From the NCBI GenBank assembly GCA_016717335.1, contig JADKFS010000001.1, forward strand, positions 1,240,001 through 1,304,000: a stretch of DNA of 64,000 nucleotides. The letters are read 5' to 3'. Position 1 is the stretch's first letter; every line of letters begins with the position of its first letter. Of the stretch, positions 43,215-52,116 are shown piece by piece. Source of the DNA: Candidatus Ribeiella danica (GTDB lineage Bacteria; Chloroflexota; Chloroflexia; Chloroflexales; Roseiflexaceae). The notes beneath the pieces are model-generated. The model saw nothing but the letters and a program-made list of their open reading frames with translations, searched no databases and was not told the origin of the DNA. The position numbers were made by a program, and so were the translations under genes.

Positions 43215-43239
43215 TCCAGCCCCACTTCTAGCCTTGACC

Positions 43240-43424
43240 GGGTGACAAGGTGAGGGGGTGACCCGCCAGGGAGACTGTGATGCCCGGCAGTCCGTAATCA
43301 GCAGTCGGCAGTCGGCAGCTGCCAGTCGGCGATCGGCAGTCACCGTTCAGCGTTCAGCGTTCAGCGTTCAGCGTTCAACGCCGGTCACCTTGTCACCTTG
43401 TCACATCCCAAGCCACGTCCCACG
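43240..43424. repeat. Intergenic 7/8-bp arrays between the two bchH genes
   Basis: The 210-bp gap is filled with arrays: GGTGACAA units, AGTCGGC heptamers (43,300-43,340), CGTTCAG heptamers (43,342-43,378) and CACCTTGT units (43,384-43,402). No gene or promoter is apparent. Confidence 0.8.
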
Positions 43425-46400
43425 TCACACACTCACCGCCACGCCCTCCAGGCGGTCCTCAAGGTCGCTGTAGATCTGCTGCAGCGCGTCGAGCGTCTCC
43501 TCGTCGGCGTCCCAGAAGCCGCGGTCGCTGGCCTCGAGCAGCCGTCGCGCGACGGCGGCGGTGGCGTGCGGGTTCAGGGTCGCCATCCGCTCGCGCATCG
43601 CCTCGTCGAGCAGGAAGGTCTCGGCCACGCCCTGGTAGACCCAGCCCTCGACCGCGCCGGTGGTGGCGCTCCAGCCGTAGGTGTTGCCGACGCGCGTCTC
43701 GATCTCGCGCGCGCCCTCGTAGCCGTGGGCCAGCATCGCCTCGAACCACTTCGGGTTGAGCAGCTTGGCGCGCGTCTCCAGCCGGACCATCTGCTCCAGC
43801 GAGCTGATCCGCCCGGTGCTGGCGATCGCGTCGGCCACCAGCACCGGCGGCCGCTTGCCGCGCAGCAGCTCGACGCTCTTGGTCACGCCGCCCAGGTTCT
43901 CGTAGTAGTGGTCGATATCGCTGATGCCGACCTCGAAGCTGTCGATGTTCTGGAAGGTCGCGTCGACCGTGACGAGCGCGCGCTCCATGATCTGGCGCGA
44001 GTCGCGCCACTGGCCGTTCGGGCCGTAGGTGAAGCACTTGCGCCCGACGAACGCCTCGGCCAGCTGGCTCTCCTGGTCCCAGGTGCTGCTCTCGACCAGG
44101 TGGTTGACGTTGGAGCCGTAGCTGCCCGGCGCGTTGGCGAACACCCGCACCGCCGCCTCGCCCAGGCTCACGCCCAGCTCGGCCGCCTGCGCCAGCGCGT
44201 GCTTGCGCACGAAGTTGAACTCGACCGGCTCGGCGGCCTCGGCGGCCAGCCGGGCGGCCTTGTCGAGCAGCCCGATCTGGTGGCTCAGCAGGTCGCGGAA
44301 GATGCCGCTGACCGTCACGACCACGTCGACGCGCGGGCGGCGCAGCTCGGCCAGCGGCAGCAGCTCGACATCGCTGACCTTGCCGAGCTCGTCGAGCACG
44401 ACCCGCGCGCCGAGCAGCGCCAGCGCCTGGGCCACGCCCTCGCCGTCGCTCTTGAGGTTGTCGGTGCCCCACAGCACCAGCGCGATGGTCTCGGGCAGCG
44501 TGCCCTGCTCGCGGGTCAGCCGCTGCAGCAGCTCGGTCATCAGCCGCTCGCCGGCCTCCTGCGCCGCGGGCGTCGGCACGCGGAACGGGTCGAGGCCGTG
44601 GATGTTGCGGCCGGTCGGCACGACCGCCGGGTTGCGCACCACGTCGTTGCCGGGCGAGGGCGCGATGTAGCCGCCGTCGAGCGCGTGCATCAGGCCGGCC
44701 AGCTCGCGCTCGTCGACCATGCGCTCCAGCAGGTCGCCCAGGTAGGTCCACAGCGCGCTCAGCGCGCCGGGGCGGATGTTGGCCTCCTGCTTGAGGTACT
44801 CGTCCACCGCCGGATCGAGCGCCGGTCGCCGCGCGCCGGTCGCCGCGCCGCCGGTCCTGCCCTCGACGAACTGGCGCAGCGCCGTGCGGCAGATCTTGTC
44901 GACCTGCTCCCAGCGCGCCTGCGCCTCGCGGTCGGTCTTCAGGCGCGCGCGCAGGCCCTCGTAGTCCCAGCCCAGGCCATAGGCCACCAGCTGCGGCAGC
45001 GGCGCGACCTTCGGGTCGGGCCGCACGAACGTCGCGACCAGCGCCAGGATGTCGGCCAGCTCGGCCGGCGAGGGCGACGCGCCCAGCACGTGCAGGCCCA
45101 TCGGGATCATGCGCTGCTCGACCATGATCAGCTCGTGCGCCAGCGCGGCGACGTAGGCCTCGTGCGACGACGGCCCGACCACCCAGGACGAGAGCATGTC
45201 TTCCTCGTCCCTGGTCTTGCGCCGCTCGTCCTGCGTCTCGTCGACGCCGATGCCGAGCTTCTCGGCCTGCGCGCGGATGTCCTCCAGCAGCTCGGCGGTC
45301 GGCCGCTTGCGGTAGCTGTCCAGGCTGTCCTTGAGCAGCCGCAGCCCCTTATAGAGGCCGGCCTGCTGCAGCGGCGGGACCATATAGCTGACCAGGGTGG
45401 CCGCGCCGCGGCGCTTGGCGATCGTGGCCTCGCTGGGGTTGTTGACGCTGTAGTAGTAGAAGTTCGGCAGGCTGCCCAGCAGGCGCTGCGGCCAGCAGGC
45501 GCTGCTCAGGCCGGTCTGCTTGCCGGGCATGAACTCGAGCGCGCCGTGCGTGCCGAAGTGGACCACCGCGTCGGCGCCGAAGATATGCTCGAGCCAGGTG
45601 TAGAACGCCGCGAAGCCGTGGTGCGGCGAGGCATTCTTAGCCATCAGCAGCCGCATCGGGTCGCGCTCGTAGCCGAAGCTCGGCTGCATCCCGACGAAGA
45701 CGTTGCCGAACTGCCGGCCGAGGATGTGGAAGTTCTTGCCGTCGTTCAGCAGCTCGCCCGGCGCCAGGCCCCAGAACGGCTCGATGTCGACGTAGTCCGG
45801 GAAGTGGCGGCGGTAGTCGGACAGCGACAGCTGCGCGCCGACGTTGCCGTCGGTGCCGTGCAGCATCGCGTTGCCATCCACCACCTGGTGGCGCAGCTCC
45901 TCGGCGTCGGCCGGCACCGTAATCGCGTAGCCGGCGTCGCGCAGCTCGAGCATCAGCCGGTGCAGGCTCTGGAACACGTCCAGGTACGCGGCCGTGCCGG
46001 CGTTGCCCAGGTTCGGCGGGAAGTTGAACAGCACCACCGCGACCCGCTTCTCGGCGTTGGCCCGCCGGCGCAGCGCCACCCGGCGCGCGACCCGCTCGGC
46101 CGCCAGCTCGATCTGGTCGTGCAGCGCCACGAATCGGTCGCCCTCGGCGGTCGGGCCGCCGTAGACCAGCGGCTCGGCGCTGCCGTCCAGCTCGGGGATG
46201 GCCACGTTCATCGCGATCTGGATCGGCGTGAGGCCGCTGGCGTCGCGCTGCCACTCCTCGACCCGCTGGAAGGAGAGCGGGATCATGTCGAGGTAGCCGA
46301 CGTCGAGCGCCTCCAGCGACGCCCGCGCGTCGTCGGGCCGGCACTCGGCCATGCCGCCGACCAGCGAGAAGCCGGCCGCGTTGATCAGCAGGTCGACCTG

Positions 46401-47366
46401 GGCCTGGGGCTTGGGGCCCGAGGCTTGCGGCTTGGAATTTCGACCGCGCGCCCCTGGCGCCGCGTCCCTAGACCCACTGAAGAACAGCTCGATCGCCGTC
46501 CGCATGTCCAGCCCGCCGCTGTAGGCCACCCGCGCCTCGAGCCCGCGCGCCTCGATCGCGCGCACCAGCGCGTCGATATGCGCGGTGTTGCCGCTCAGCA
46601 GCACCGTGCGCAGCGAGAGGATGCCCACCGAGCCGGAGTTCGTTTGAACGTTTGAACGTTTGAACGTTTGAACGTTTGAGCGGCCCGTCCGCCACTTCTG
46701 ATAGCTCGCCAGGTCGGGGAACGGCTCCGGCGCGTCGGGGTGGTAGATCGCGGCTTCGGGATAGTGGATGGGGTCCTGCTCGGGCAGCCGGCCGGCGTAG
46801 CCGGGCACGTAGCGATTGATCAGCATGGCCAGCATGCGCTTCAGGTTCTCCGGCGAGCAGTGCATCCAGTACTCGTGCACGGCGATGTACGAGTGCAGGT
46901 CGCGCGCCTTGCCGGGGATGTGCTTCATGATCTTGCCCAGGTTGCGCAGCGAGGCCAGCTGGCGGTGGCCCTCGCCCTGGCCGCCCTTGGGCCGGAACTT
47001 GCGGATCCACTGCGAGAGCAGGCCCGGCTCGCGGTCATCGGCGCGCTGCTGCAGCACGAACTTGCCCAGCCGGGTGCAGCGGATCAGCGACGGGTTGCTG
47101 GTGATCACGCTGGCCGGCGCGGTCGTGGCGCCCAGGATGCGCTGGATCGGCCGCACGAACTCCTCGCCGAACAGCATCGCGCCGAAGATGAAGTCGGCGC
47201 CGGCCGCGTCCTGCTCCAGCCGCCGCCAGTCCTCGTCGGATCGCAGCGAGGTGGCGTTGTACAGGTGAATATCGACGTCCACCGCATGCTCGCGCCGCAG
47301 CAGCTCAGCCGCCTGGCGCAGTGCCGCTCCGTGATTGCCGTCCATTGTTAGAAAGATGAAGCGCAT
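43425..47366 (-). CDS. bchH: Magnesium chelatase subunit H (first copy)
   Basis: The 1313-residue protein starts MRFIFLTMDGNHG after GGAG. It contains GAMLFGEEFVRPI, the CLHSYIAVHEYWMHCSPENL-like region, VVHFGTHGALEFMPGKQTGLSSACWPQRLLGSLPNFYYYSVNNPSEATIAKRRGAATLVSY and NPKWFEAMLAHGYEGAREIETRVGNTYGWSATTG. These are the strong BchH/ChlH signatures, so this copy is the best candidate for the porphyrin-binding chelatase subunit. Repeat-derived segments are at ~227-242 (RSNVQTFKRSNVQT), ~296-321 (SKPQASGPKPQAQ) and, less clearly, ~706-726. It ends in a heptamer-rich gap before the second bchH. Confidence 0.93.
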   Translation of the reverse strand: MRFIFLTMDGNHGAALRQAAELLRREHAVDVDIHLYNATSLRSDEDWRRLEQDAAGADFIFGAMLFGEEFVRPIQRILGATTAPASVITSNPSLIRCTRLGKFVLQQRADDREPGLLSQWIRKFRPKGGQGEGHRQLASLRNLGKIMKHIPGKARDLHSYIAVHEYWMHCSPENLKRMLAMLINRYVPGYAGRLPEQDPIHYPEAAIYHPDAPEPFPDLASYQKWRTGRSNVQTFKRSNVQTNSGSVGILSLRTVLLSGNTAHIDALVRAIEARGLEARVAYSGGLDMRTAIELFFSGSRDAAPGARGRNSKPQASGPKPQAQVDLLINAAGFSLVGGMAECRPDDARASLEALDVGYLDMIPLSFQRVEEWQRDASGLTPIQIAMNVAIPELDGSAEPLVYGGPTAEGDRFVALHDQIELAAERVARRVALRRRANAEKRVAVVLFNFPPNLGNAGTAAYLDVFQSLHRLMLELRDAGYAITVPADAEELRHQVVDGNAMLHGTDGNVGAQLSLSDYRRHFPDYVDIEPFWGLAPGELLNDGKNFHILGRQFGNVFVGMQPSFGYERDPMRLLMAKNASPHHGFAAFYTWLEHIFGADAVVHFGTHGALEFMPGKQTGLSSACWPQRLLGSLPNFYYYSVNNPSEATIAKRRGAATLVSYMVPPLQQAGLYKGLRLLKDSLDSYRKRPTAELLEDIRAQAEKLGIGVDETQDERRKTRDEEDMLSSWVVGPSSHEAYVAALAHELIMVEQRMIPMGLHVLGASPSPAELADILALVATFVRPDPKVAPLPQLVAYGLGWDYEGLRARLKTDREAQARWEQVDKICRTALRQFVEGRTGGAATGARRPALDPAVDEYLKQEANIRPGALSALWTYLGDLLERMVDERELAGLMHALDGGYIAPSPGNDVVRNPAVVPTGRNIHGLDPFRVPTPAAQEAGERLMTELLQRLTREQGTLPETIALVLWGTDNLKSDGEGVAQALALLGARVVLDELGKVSDVELLPLAELRRPRVDVVVTVSGIFRDLLSHQIGLLDKAARLAAEAAEPVEFNFVRKHALAQAAELGVSLGEAAVRVFANAPGSYGSNVNHLVESSTWDQESQLAEAFVGRKCFTYGPNGQWRDSRQIMERALVTVDATFQNIDSFEVGISDIDHYYENLGGVTKSVELLRGKRPPVLVADAIASTGRISSLEQMVRLETRAKLLNPKWFEAMLAHGYEGAREIETRVGNTYGWSATTGAVEGWVYQGVAETFLLDEAMRERMATLNPHATAAVARRLLEASDRGFWDADEETLDALQQIYSDLEDRLEGVAVSV
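46404..46478. repeat. Degenerate in-frame heptamer insert in first bchH
   Basis: GGGGCTTGGGGCCCGAGGCT and a poorly matching right arm (CCCTGGCGCCGCGTCCC) lie in frame, encoding KPQASGPKPQAQ. It looks like an older, decayed member of the GGCTTGG family. Confidence 0.6.
46640..46686. repeat. In-frame 8-bp array in first bchH (GAACGTTT)
   Basis: Five perfect GAACGTTT units encode RSNVQTFKRSNVQT in the bchH frame. An identical unit lies in dinG. Octamers change frame every unit, so three repeat phases contribute different residues. Confidence 0.85.
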
Positions 47367-47384
47367 AGATGCTCCAGAACGATA

Positions 47385-47449
47385 AACGATGAACGATGAA
47401 CGATGAATATGCGTCTTCAGCCTTCAGCGTTCAGCGTTCAGCGTTTCAG
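47385..47449. repeat. 7-bp arrays between acsF and bchH (AACGATG, CGTTCAG)
   Basis: AACGATGAACGATGAACGATG is followed by CAGCGTTCAGCGTTCAGCGTT. They fill the whole 83-bp gap between acsF and bchH. Confidence 0.75.
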
Positions 47450-48574
47450 TCAGGCGGCTACAACTTGTTTGTTCAGACGCGAGCCCGCCCCCGGGTAGTT
47501 CGGAAAGCCCTCCAGCCCCTTCCAGCGGGTCGCCTCGGTCGTCTGCTGGGGCGGCAGGCGGTAGGTCGCCAGCAGCCGCAGGCCCAGCGCCGCGCGCAGC
47601 CGCGTCGTGCGCGCGATCGAGAGCGGGTCGCTGCGGCCGGCCAGCTGCCGGATCGTCTCGTCGTAGCGGGCGCAGGCGTCCAGGTTGCCGAAGAAGCGCG
47701 GGTTGTCGACCGGCAGCGTGACCGGGTAGACCTGGCTCGAGATCTGGTTGGTCAGCCGGATCACCTTCTGGTCGTAGTCGCGCCAGTCCAGCCCGAGCGT
47801 GGCGTAGAAGCCGCGGCGCCGCGAGTCGTTCATGTACATCGTCGCGTAGACCGCCAGCAGAAAGAAGCGGATCCAGCGCCGGTTGACGCCGGCCAGCAGC
47901 TCGGGCTGGCTGCGCATCAGCAGCGAGAAGAACTCGCCGTGGCGGTACTCGTCGTTGCACCACTTCTCGAACCACTTGAAGATCGGGTGGATCAGGTTCT
48001 CGGGCCGCTGCTGGAGGTGGCGGAAGATCTCGATGTAGCGCGCGTAGCCGATTTTCTCGGACAGGTAGACGCTGTAGAAGATGAACTTGGGCTTGAAAAA
48101 GGTGTACTTCTTGCGCCGCTGCAGCACGGTCAGGTCGAGCGCCACGTTCAGGTCGGCCATCGTGCGATTCAGAAAGCCGGCGTGGCGGCCCTCGTCGCGG
48201 CTCATCAGCTGGAAGATCTGCCGCAGCGTCGGGTCCTTGAGATGCTTGACCATCTCGGCGTACAGGATGCAGCCGCTGAACTCGGCCGTGCAGGAGCGCT
48301 CTAAAAACTCGATAAACAGCTCGCGCTCGGGCATATCGTCGAAGTTCGCCAGGAACTCGTCGTTGCGCTTGAAGTGGTTCTTGTTGTAGTCGCGCTCGAA
48401 CTCGCCGCGGATCCACTCGAACTCCTCGCGCATGTGGTCGACGTGCAGCCGGTCGACCGCCTTGAAGTCGGTCGTGTAGAAGCGCGGGGTGAGGACGGCC
48501 TCCTTCAGCGCGTGGCGCGTGGTGCTGCTGAACTCGCCGGGCATCTCCATCATCAGCGGGTTGAAGATAAACAT
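47450..48574 (-). CDS. acsF: Aerobic Mg-protoporphyrin IX monomethyl ester (oxidative) cyclase
   Basis: The 374-residue diiron enzyme starts after a strong GAGGAGGTGG site. The two ligand motifs are EEFEWIRGEFERDYN (res 50-64) with ERSCTAEF (92-99) and DEGRHAGF (127-134), and NDEYRHGE (206-213). It closes the isocyclic ring of protochlorophyllide using O2. The last ~40 residues (TRWKGLEGFPNYPGAGSRLN) are typical for AcsF. Having the O2-dependent cyclase in the operon shows that pigment synthesis can run in oxic conditions. The anaerobic BchE is not in the window. Confidence 0.96.
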   Translation of the reverse strand: MFIFNPLMMEMPGEFSSTTRHALKEAVLTPRFYTTDFKAVDRLHVDHMREEFEWIRGEFERDYNKNHFKRNDEFLANFDDMPERELFIEFLERSCTAEFSGCILYAEMVKHLKDPTLRQIFQLMSRDEGRHAGFLNRTMADLNVALDLTVLQRRKKYTFFKPKFIFYSVYLSEKIGYARYIEIFRHLQQRPENLIHPIFKWFEKWCNDEYRHGEFFSLLMRSQPELLAGVNRRWIRFFLLAVYATMYMNDSRRRGFYATLGLDWRDYDQKVIRLTNQISSQVYPVTLPVDNPRFFGNLDACARYDETIRQLAGRSDPLSIARTTRLRAALGLRLLATYRLPPQQTTEATRWKGLEGFPNYPGAGSRLNKQVVAA

Positions 48575-48589
48575 GGGCCACCTCCTCGT

Positions 48590-48628
48590 GAACGTTTGAA
48601 CGTTCGAACGTTGAAACGTTGAAACGTT
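48590..48628. repeat. 8-bp array before acsF (GAACGTTT / GAAACGTT)
   Basis: Four to five degenerate AACGTTYG octamers separate orf111 and acsF. The unit is the same as in dinG and bchH. Confidence 0.75.
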
Positions 48629-48964
48629 TTACGGGTGCTCGACCAGCTCGTTGATCTCGAGCATGCTGCTGCGCTTGATCAGGTTGCGCTTGAGCCAGCT
48701 GGCCCGGAACAGACGTACGCGGCTTGGGTAGGTAATCTCGCCGTCGGTCTGGCCGCCCTGCAGCTTCGGCAGCGACACGATCTCCAGCGTGTCGCCCGGC
48801 AGGATCTCGACCCCGGCCGGCAGATCCACATGCAGGTGGAAATGCTCGTGCTCGCTCTGCAGGTGAACGGTCGCATCCGACTCGTCCACGATCTCGTGCG
48901 CGTACCAGCGCCACATCCCCGCGCCCACCATCACCGTCGCCAGTGACCAGAGCAGCGCTTTCAT
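48629..48964 (-). CDS. Unknown membrane-anchored protein between bchM and acsF (orf111)
   Basis: The start is ATG 48964 with AAGGAG 7 nt upstream. The 111-residue protein has one N-terminal membrane segment (ALLWSLATVMVGAGMWRWY). A His-rich strand follows (LQSEHEHFHLHVDLP), then a beta-rich domain with VEILPGDTLEIVSLPKL and a basic helix SWLKRNLIKRSSMLEINELVEHP. I recognise no family. Its position between the genes for two consecutive steps (methyltransferase, cyclase) makes an accessory subunit of the cyclase a reasonable guess. Cyclases in other phyla need Ycf54 or BciE, which it does not resemble in obvious ways. Confidence 0.72.
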   Translation of the reverse strand: MKALLWSLATVMVGAGMWRWYAHEIVDESDATVHLQSEHEHFHLHVDLPAGVEILPGDTLEIVSLPKLQGGQTDGEITYPSRVRLFRASWLKRNLIKRSSMLEINELVEHP

Positions 48965-49021
48965 CCGGTTCTCCTTCACAGGTTTAGCCGCACCCCGCCC
49001 CCCCGCCCGCCATTCGGTTCG

Positions 49022-49756
49022 TCACCTAGTCGTCTTGTCAGAGTGGTGCACCGCCTCCAGCAGCGTCACGTGATAGAAGCCGCGGCTGATCCGCTGGCTG
49101 CGGCGCACCCGCCTGTCCGCCAGCGCCAGCGCCCGCTCGACCACCCGCGGGTCGATCATCTGGATCTCCGTGCGGCGATGGTTGGTCGGGAAGCGCCCGC
49201 CCAGCCAGTGCAGCGCCGCCAGCAGCGGCTCGCGCGGCGCGTAGGTCAGCACCAGCGGGCCGCGGCTCAGCCCGGCCAGCCGCCCGCACAGCTGCGCGAA
49301 GCCCTGCTGCGGGTAGTGGATCAGCACGTCCAGGCAGGCCACCGCGTCGTAGCGTCCCTCAATGTGCTCAAGGTCGCCGACCCGGAAGGCGGTCCGCTCG
49401 CCCAAGCCGGCGTCGCCGGCCGCGCGGGCCGCCGCCGCGACCATCTGCGGCGCGATGTCTACCCCGCTCACGCGCAGCCCGCGCCGCGCCAGCGCCAGGC
49501 TGAACAGGCCGGTGCCGCAGCCGGCGTCGAGGACGTGTGGCCTGGGGCCTGCGGCCTGCGGCTTGGGCTCGCCTTCCCCCAGCCCCTCGGCGATCCACTG
49601 CTCGGCCAGCGCCAGCATCGTCGCGTGGCCCTCGCGGATCGTGCGTCGGATGCTCGACACCTCGGCGTCGCCGTAGATCGCCTTCCAGCGCTCGAAGCCC
49701 AGCCCGTCGAAGTAGTCGCGCAGCTTGGTCTTGTGTTGTTCTGCTATGTTTGTCAT
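49022..49756 (-). CDS. bchM: Mg-protoporphyrin IX O-methyltransferase
   Basis: The 244-residue SAM-dependent enzyme has LRDYFDGLGFERWKAIYG at the start, the motif I VLDAGCGTGLFSLALARRG (Asp77 region), VSGVDIAPQMV, a YDAVACLDVLIHYPQ motif and the BchM ending FYHVTLLEA. It methylates the C13 propionate of Mg-protoporphyrin before the cyclase step. Residues ~61-73 (EGEPKPQAAGPRP) come from a short GGCCTGC/GGCTTGG array just before motif I. A heptamer array abuts the start codon and no ribosome site is visible. Confidence 0.93.
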   Translation of the reverse strand: MTNIAEQHKTKLRDYFDGLGFERWKAIYGDAEVSSIRRTIREGHATMLALAEQWIAEGLGEGEPKPQAAGPRPHVLDAGCGTGLFSLALARRGLRVSGVDIAPQMVAAAARAAGDAGLGERTAFRVGDLEHIEGRYDAVACLDVLIHYPQQGFAQLCGRLAGLSRGPLVLTYAPREPLLAALHWLGGRFPTNHRRTEIQMIDPRVVERALALADRRVRRSQRISRGFYHVTLLEAVHHSDKTTR

Positions 49757-49833
49757 TGCGCTTTGGGGCTTGGGGCTAGGGGCTTGGGACTAGGCATCTC
49801 AAGCCTCAAGTCCCAAATCCCAAGCCCCAAGAC
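49757..49833. repeat. Inverted heptamer arrays before bchM (GGGGCTT / AAGTCCC)
   Basis: GGGGCTTGGGGCTAGGGGCTT and the complementary CAAGTCCCAAATCCCAAGCC fill the gap between bchL and bchM and can fold into a hairpin. The same heptamers occur in rnpB P12 and bchB. Confidence 0.8.
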
Positions 49834-50655
49834 TCACTTCCATCCGCCAATCACGTCGAAGATCTCGCGGTCGCCCAGCGGCACCGGCACCTGCGACATC
49901 GGGCCGTTCATCAGGTACGCCGCCATATCCGTGAAGGGCTTGACGCAGGACTCCTTGTCGGGGCCCTCCATCTCGAACAGCGTCTTGCCGGCGAGCCGGC
50001 TGCGGCGGATCAGATCGTGGTAGGGCACCTTGCCGATCAGCTGCGTGCCGACCGTCTCGGCGAACTGGTCGAGCAGCGCCGTCCCGCCGCCGAGCTCGTA
50101 GTCCACCCGGTTGGCGATGATGCCGGCCAGCTTGACCTTGTAGCGCGCGCTCTTCTGCTTGATCGCCAGGCACAGCCGGTTGGCGGCGAAGATGCTGTCG
50201 AAGTCGTTGCAGGCGATGATCACGCCATAGTCGGCGTAGTTCAGCGGCGCCGAGAACCCGCCGCAGACCACGTCGCCCAGCACGTCGAAGACGATCACGT
50301 CGTACTTGCCGTACAGCCCGAACTCCTGCAGCAGCTTGACCGTCTCGCCGACGACGTAGCCGCCGCAGCCGCTGCCGGCCGGCGGCCCGCCCGACTCGAG
50401 CGTGTCCACCCCGGCGAAGCCGGTCTTGACGACGTCGGTCACGTCGACGTCCTCGACGTGGAAGTCGACCTCGTTCAGCACATCGATCACCGTGCTCTGG
50501 AGCATGCCGGTGAGCGGGAACGTGCTGTCGTGCTTGGGGTCGCAGCCGATCTGTAGCACCTTCGCCCCGCCCAGCGCGAGCGCCGCTGAGAGGTTCGCGC
50601 TGGTGGTGCTCTTGCCGATGCCGCCTTTGCCGTAGACTGCCAGAATTAGACTCAT
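49834..50655 (-). CDS. bchL: Dark protochlorophyllide reductase iron protein L
   Basis: The start ATG 50655 is preferred over 50661 because AAGGGGG lies 8 nt upstream. The choice places the 4Fe-4S ligands at Cys97 (GSGCGGYV) and Cys131 (VVCGGFSAP), the numbering known for BchL. The 273-residue NifH-like ATPase has a P-loop GKGGIGKST and IGCDPKHDST. It passes electrons to BchN-BchB, reducing ring D of protochlorophyllide. It is O2-sensitive, unlike AcsF. Confidence 0.97.
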   Translation of the reverse strand: MSLILAVYGKGGIGKSTTSANLSAALALGGAKVLQIGCDPKHDSTFPLTGMLQSTVIDVLNEVDFHVEDVDVTDVVKTGFAGVDTLESGGPPAGSGCGGYVVGETVKLLQEFGLYGKYDVIVFDVLGDVVCGGFSAPLNYADYGVIIACNDFDSIFAANRLCLAIKQKSARYKVKLAGIIANRVDYELGGGTALLDQFAETVGTQLIGKVPYHDLIRRSRLAGKTLFEMEGPDKESCVKPFTDMAAYLMNGPMSQVPVPLGDREIFDVIGGWK

Positions 50656-50745
50656 GGACATGTCCCCCTTAGCTACCAGCTGTCAGCATAAAGCTTTCAG
50701 CTTGCCCTTGCCGCGCGTCGCCGCCCCGACGTAGATCCGCGCTAA

Positions 50746-52032
50746 TCATCGCTCGGACACTGACGGCTGACAGCCGGCGGCCGTCAGCTTCGCGCGCGCA
50801 TCGAGCGAGCGCCCGAACTCCTGCTCGTACGTCCCCGCGTAGCGCTCCAGCGCGGCGTAGACGTAGTACGGCACCACCCGCCCCTCCATCTGCGGGAAGC
50901 GCTCGCGCACGAACTGGAGGTTGCGCAGCAGCTTCATCTCGATCACGCTGCGCGCGAACTCCACCCCTTTCGGCCCGCGCCACCGCTGCAGGAACGCGAT
51001 CAGCTTGCGGATGAGCGCGGGCGGACGGCGCGGCGGATTGCGCAGCATGCGCACGTAGGTGTGCACGCCGGCGGTCCGCTCGCCGCCCGAGGACAGCTCG
51101 CCAAGCGCCAGCTGCGGCCGGATGAGATCGAACAGCTCCTCGCCGGCGGCGGTGCGGACGAGCATCCACTGCCAGCCGCCCAGCGGCGCGCCCATATAGC
51201 CGACCGTGATGTCCGAGAGCGCGTTCTGGTAGTCGAAGCACGACATGCAGGCCGGCGGGAACACGCCGGTCTGGCCGCCCAGCTCGCTCACGTCCAGGTC
51301 GATAAAGTTGACCTTCTCGACGTGCCCGTCCTCGTGCGTCATCCACAGCCGGAAGTCCTGGAAGAACTCGTGGTGCACCACCGTCTCCGGCGACTTCGAG
51401 ACGACCTGCAGGAAGCGCTGCAGGTTCGGGTAGGTGGTGCTGTCGGTGCAGGGGATGCCGATCACGTACAGCCGCTCCAGGCCCAGCTCCTGCTGCATCG
51501 CGCGCAGCGCGTGCACCTGGCAGCCGACGCCGATGAACGCCAGCCGCTTCAGCCCGGCGGCGCGCACCTCGTCCAGCACCTCGAGGTTGGGCGAGATGCA
51601 CGGCTTGTTGCCGCGGCTGGCGCGCACCTCGTCCGGCGTGCGGGCCAGGAACGGCTGCGGCGCGTAGCGCGTGCCCGGCACCGCGCGCGTCGCGACGACC
51701 CCGTCGACGATCCCGCGCTCCAGGAGCAGCGCGCCGATCGAGCTGACGATCCCGCTCCACTGCGCGCCGGGCAGCGGCTGGGCCATCCGCGCGACGTGGA
51801 TGCTGCGGTAGATCCCCAGCAGCAGCTCGTCGCCGGCCTGGCGGTTGCGCCCGTGCAGCCGCAGCTCGATCTGCTCGGCCTGGTTGCGCACGAACACGCA
51901 CGCGTGCGCCATCATCGGCCGGGCGCTGCTGCTGCACACGCCGCAGTCGCTGCACAGCTTCGGCCGGCCCTTCAGCCGGTCCTCCTGCGATAGGAGCGTG
52001 ATTGTCGATATGCTTTTGGTGGGTACGTTCAT
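50746..52032 (-). CDS. bciB: Ferredoxin-dependent divinyl (proto)chlorophyllide 8-vinyl reductase (BciB)
   Basis: The 428-residue protein belongs to the FrhB/FdhB family (F420 hydrogenase beta-like) and matches BciB. It has an N-terminal CSDCGVCSSS (Cys27, 30, 33) with Cys45 for a 4Fe-4S cluster. GVGCQVHALRA, GIPCTDSTTYPNLQRFL and CMSCFDYQNALSDITVGYMGAP follow for a second cluster and flavin. It reduces the 8-vinyl group with ferredoxin electrons. Its place between bchL and bchB supports this over a role in F420 metabolism. ATTGTAG heptamers abut the start, and no Shine-Dalgarno is visible. Confidence 0.9.
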   Translation of the reverse strand: MNVPTKSISTITLLSQEDRLKGRPKLCSDCGVCSSSARPMMAHACVFVRNQAEQIELRLHGRNRQAGDELLLGIYRSIHVARMAQPLPGAQWSGIVSSIGALLLERGIVDGVVATRAVPGTRYAPQPFLARTPDEVRASRGNKPCISPNLEVLDEVRAAGLKRLAFIGVGCQVHALRAMQQELGLERLYVIGIPCTDSTTYPNLQRFLQVVSKSPETVVHHEFFQDFRLWMTHEDGHVEKVNFIDLDVSELGGQTGVFPPACMSCFDYQNALSDITVGYMGAPLGGWQWMLVRTAAGEELFDLIRPQLALGELSSGGERTAGVHTYVRMLRNPPRRPPALIRKLIAFLQRWRGPKGVEFARSVIEMKLLRNLQFVRERFPQMEGRVVPYYVYAALERYAGTYEQEFGRSLDARAKLTAAGCQPSVSER

Positions 52033-52110
52033 AGTGATTGTAGATTGTAGATTGTAGATTGTAGATTGCCGCTGAGATAGCTCAATCTGCAATCTGCAAT
52101 CTACAATCTG
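52033..52110. repeat. Inverted heptamer arrays before bciB (ATTGTAG / CTACAAT)
   Basis: GTAGATTGTAGATTGTAGATT and CAATCTGCAATCTACAATCT form a hairpin-capable pair filling the gap between bchB and bciB. A copy of the pair lies before bchN (55,334-55,414). Confidence 0.85.
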
Positions 52111-52116
52111 AAATTT

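Noticed and set aside
39933..46655. Very long open frames (over 1000 codons) on the plus strand opposite the two bchH genes
   Set aside because: They are antisense frames produced by high GC and codon bias. They have no domains and very high Arg/Ala/Gln content, and lie wholly over genes with clear BchH motifs.
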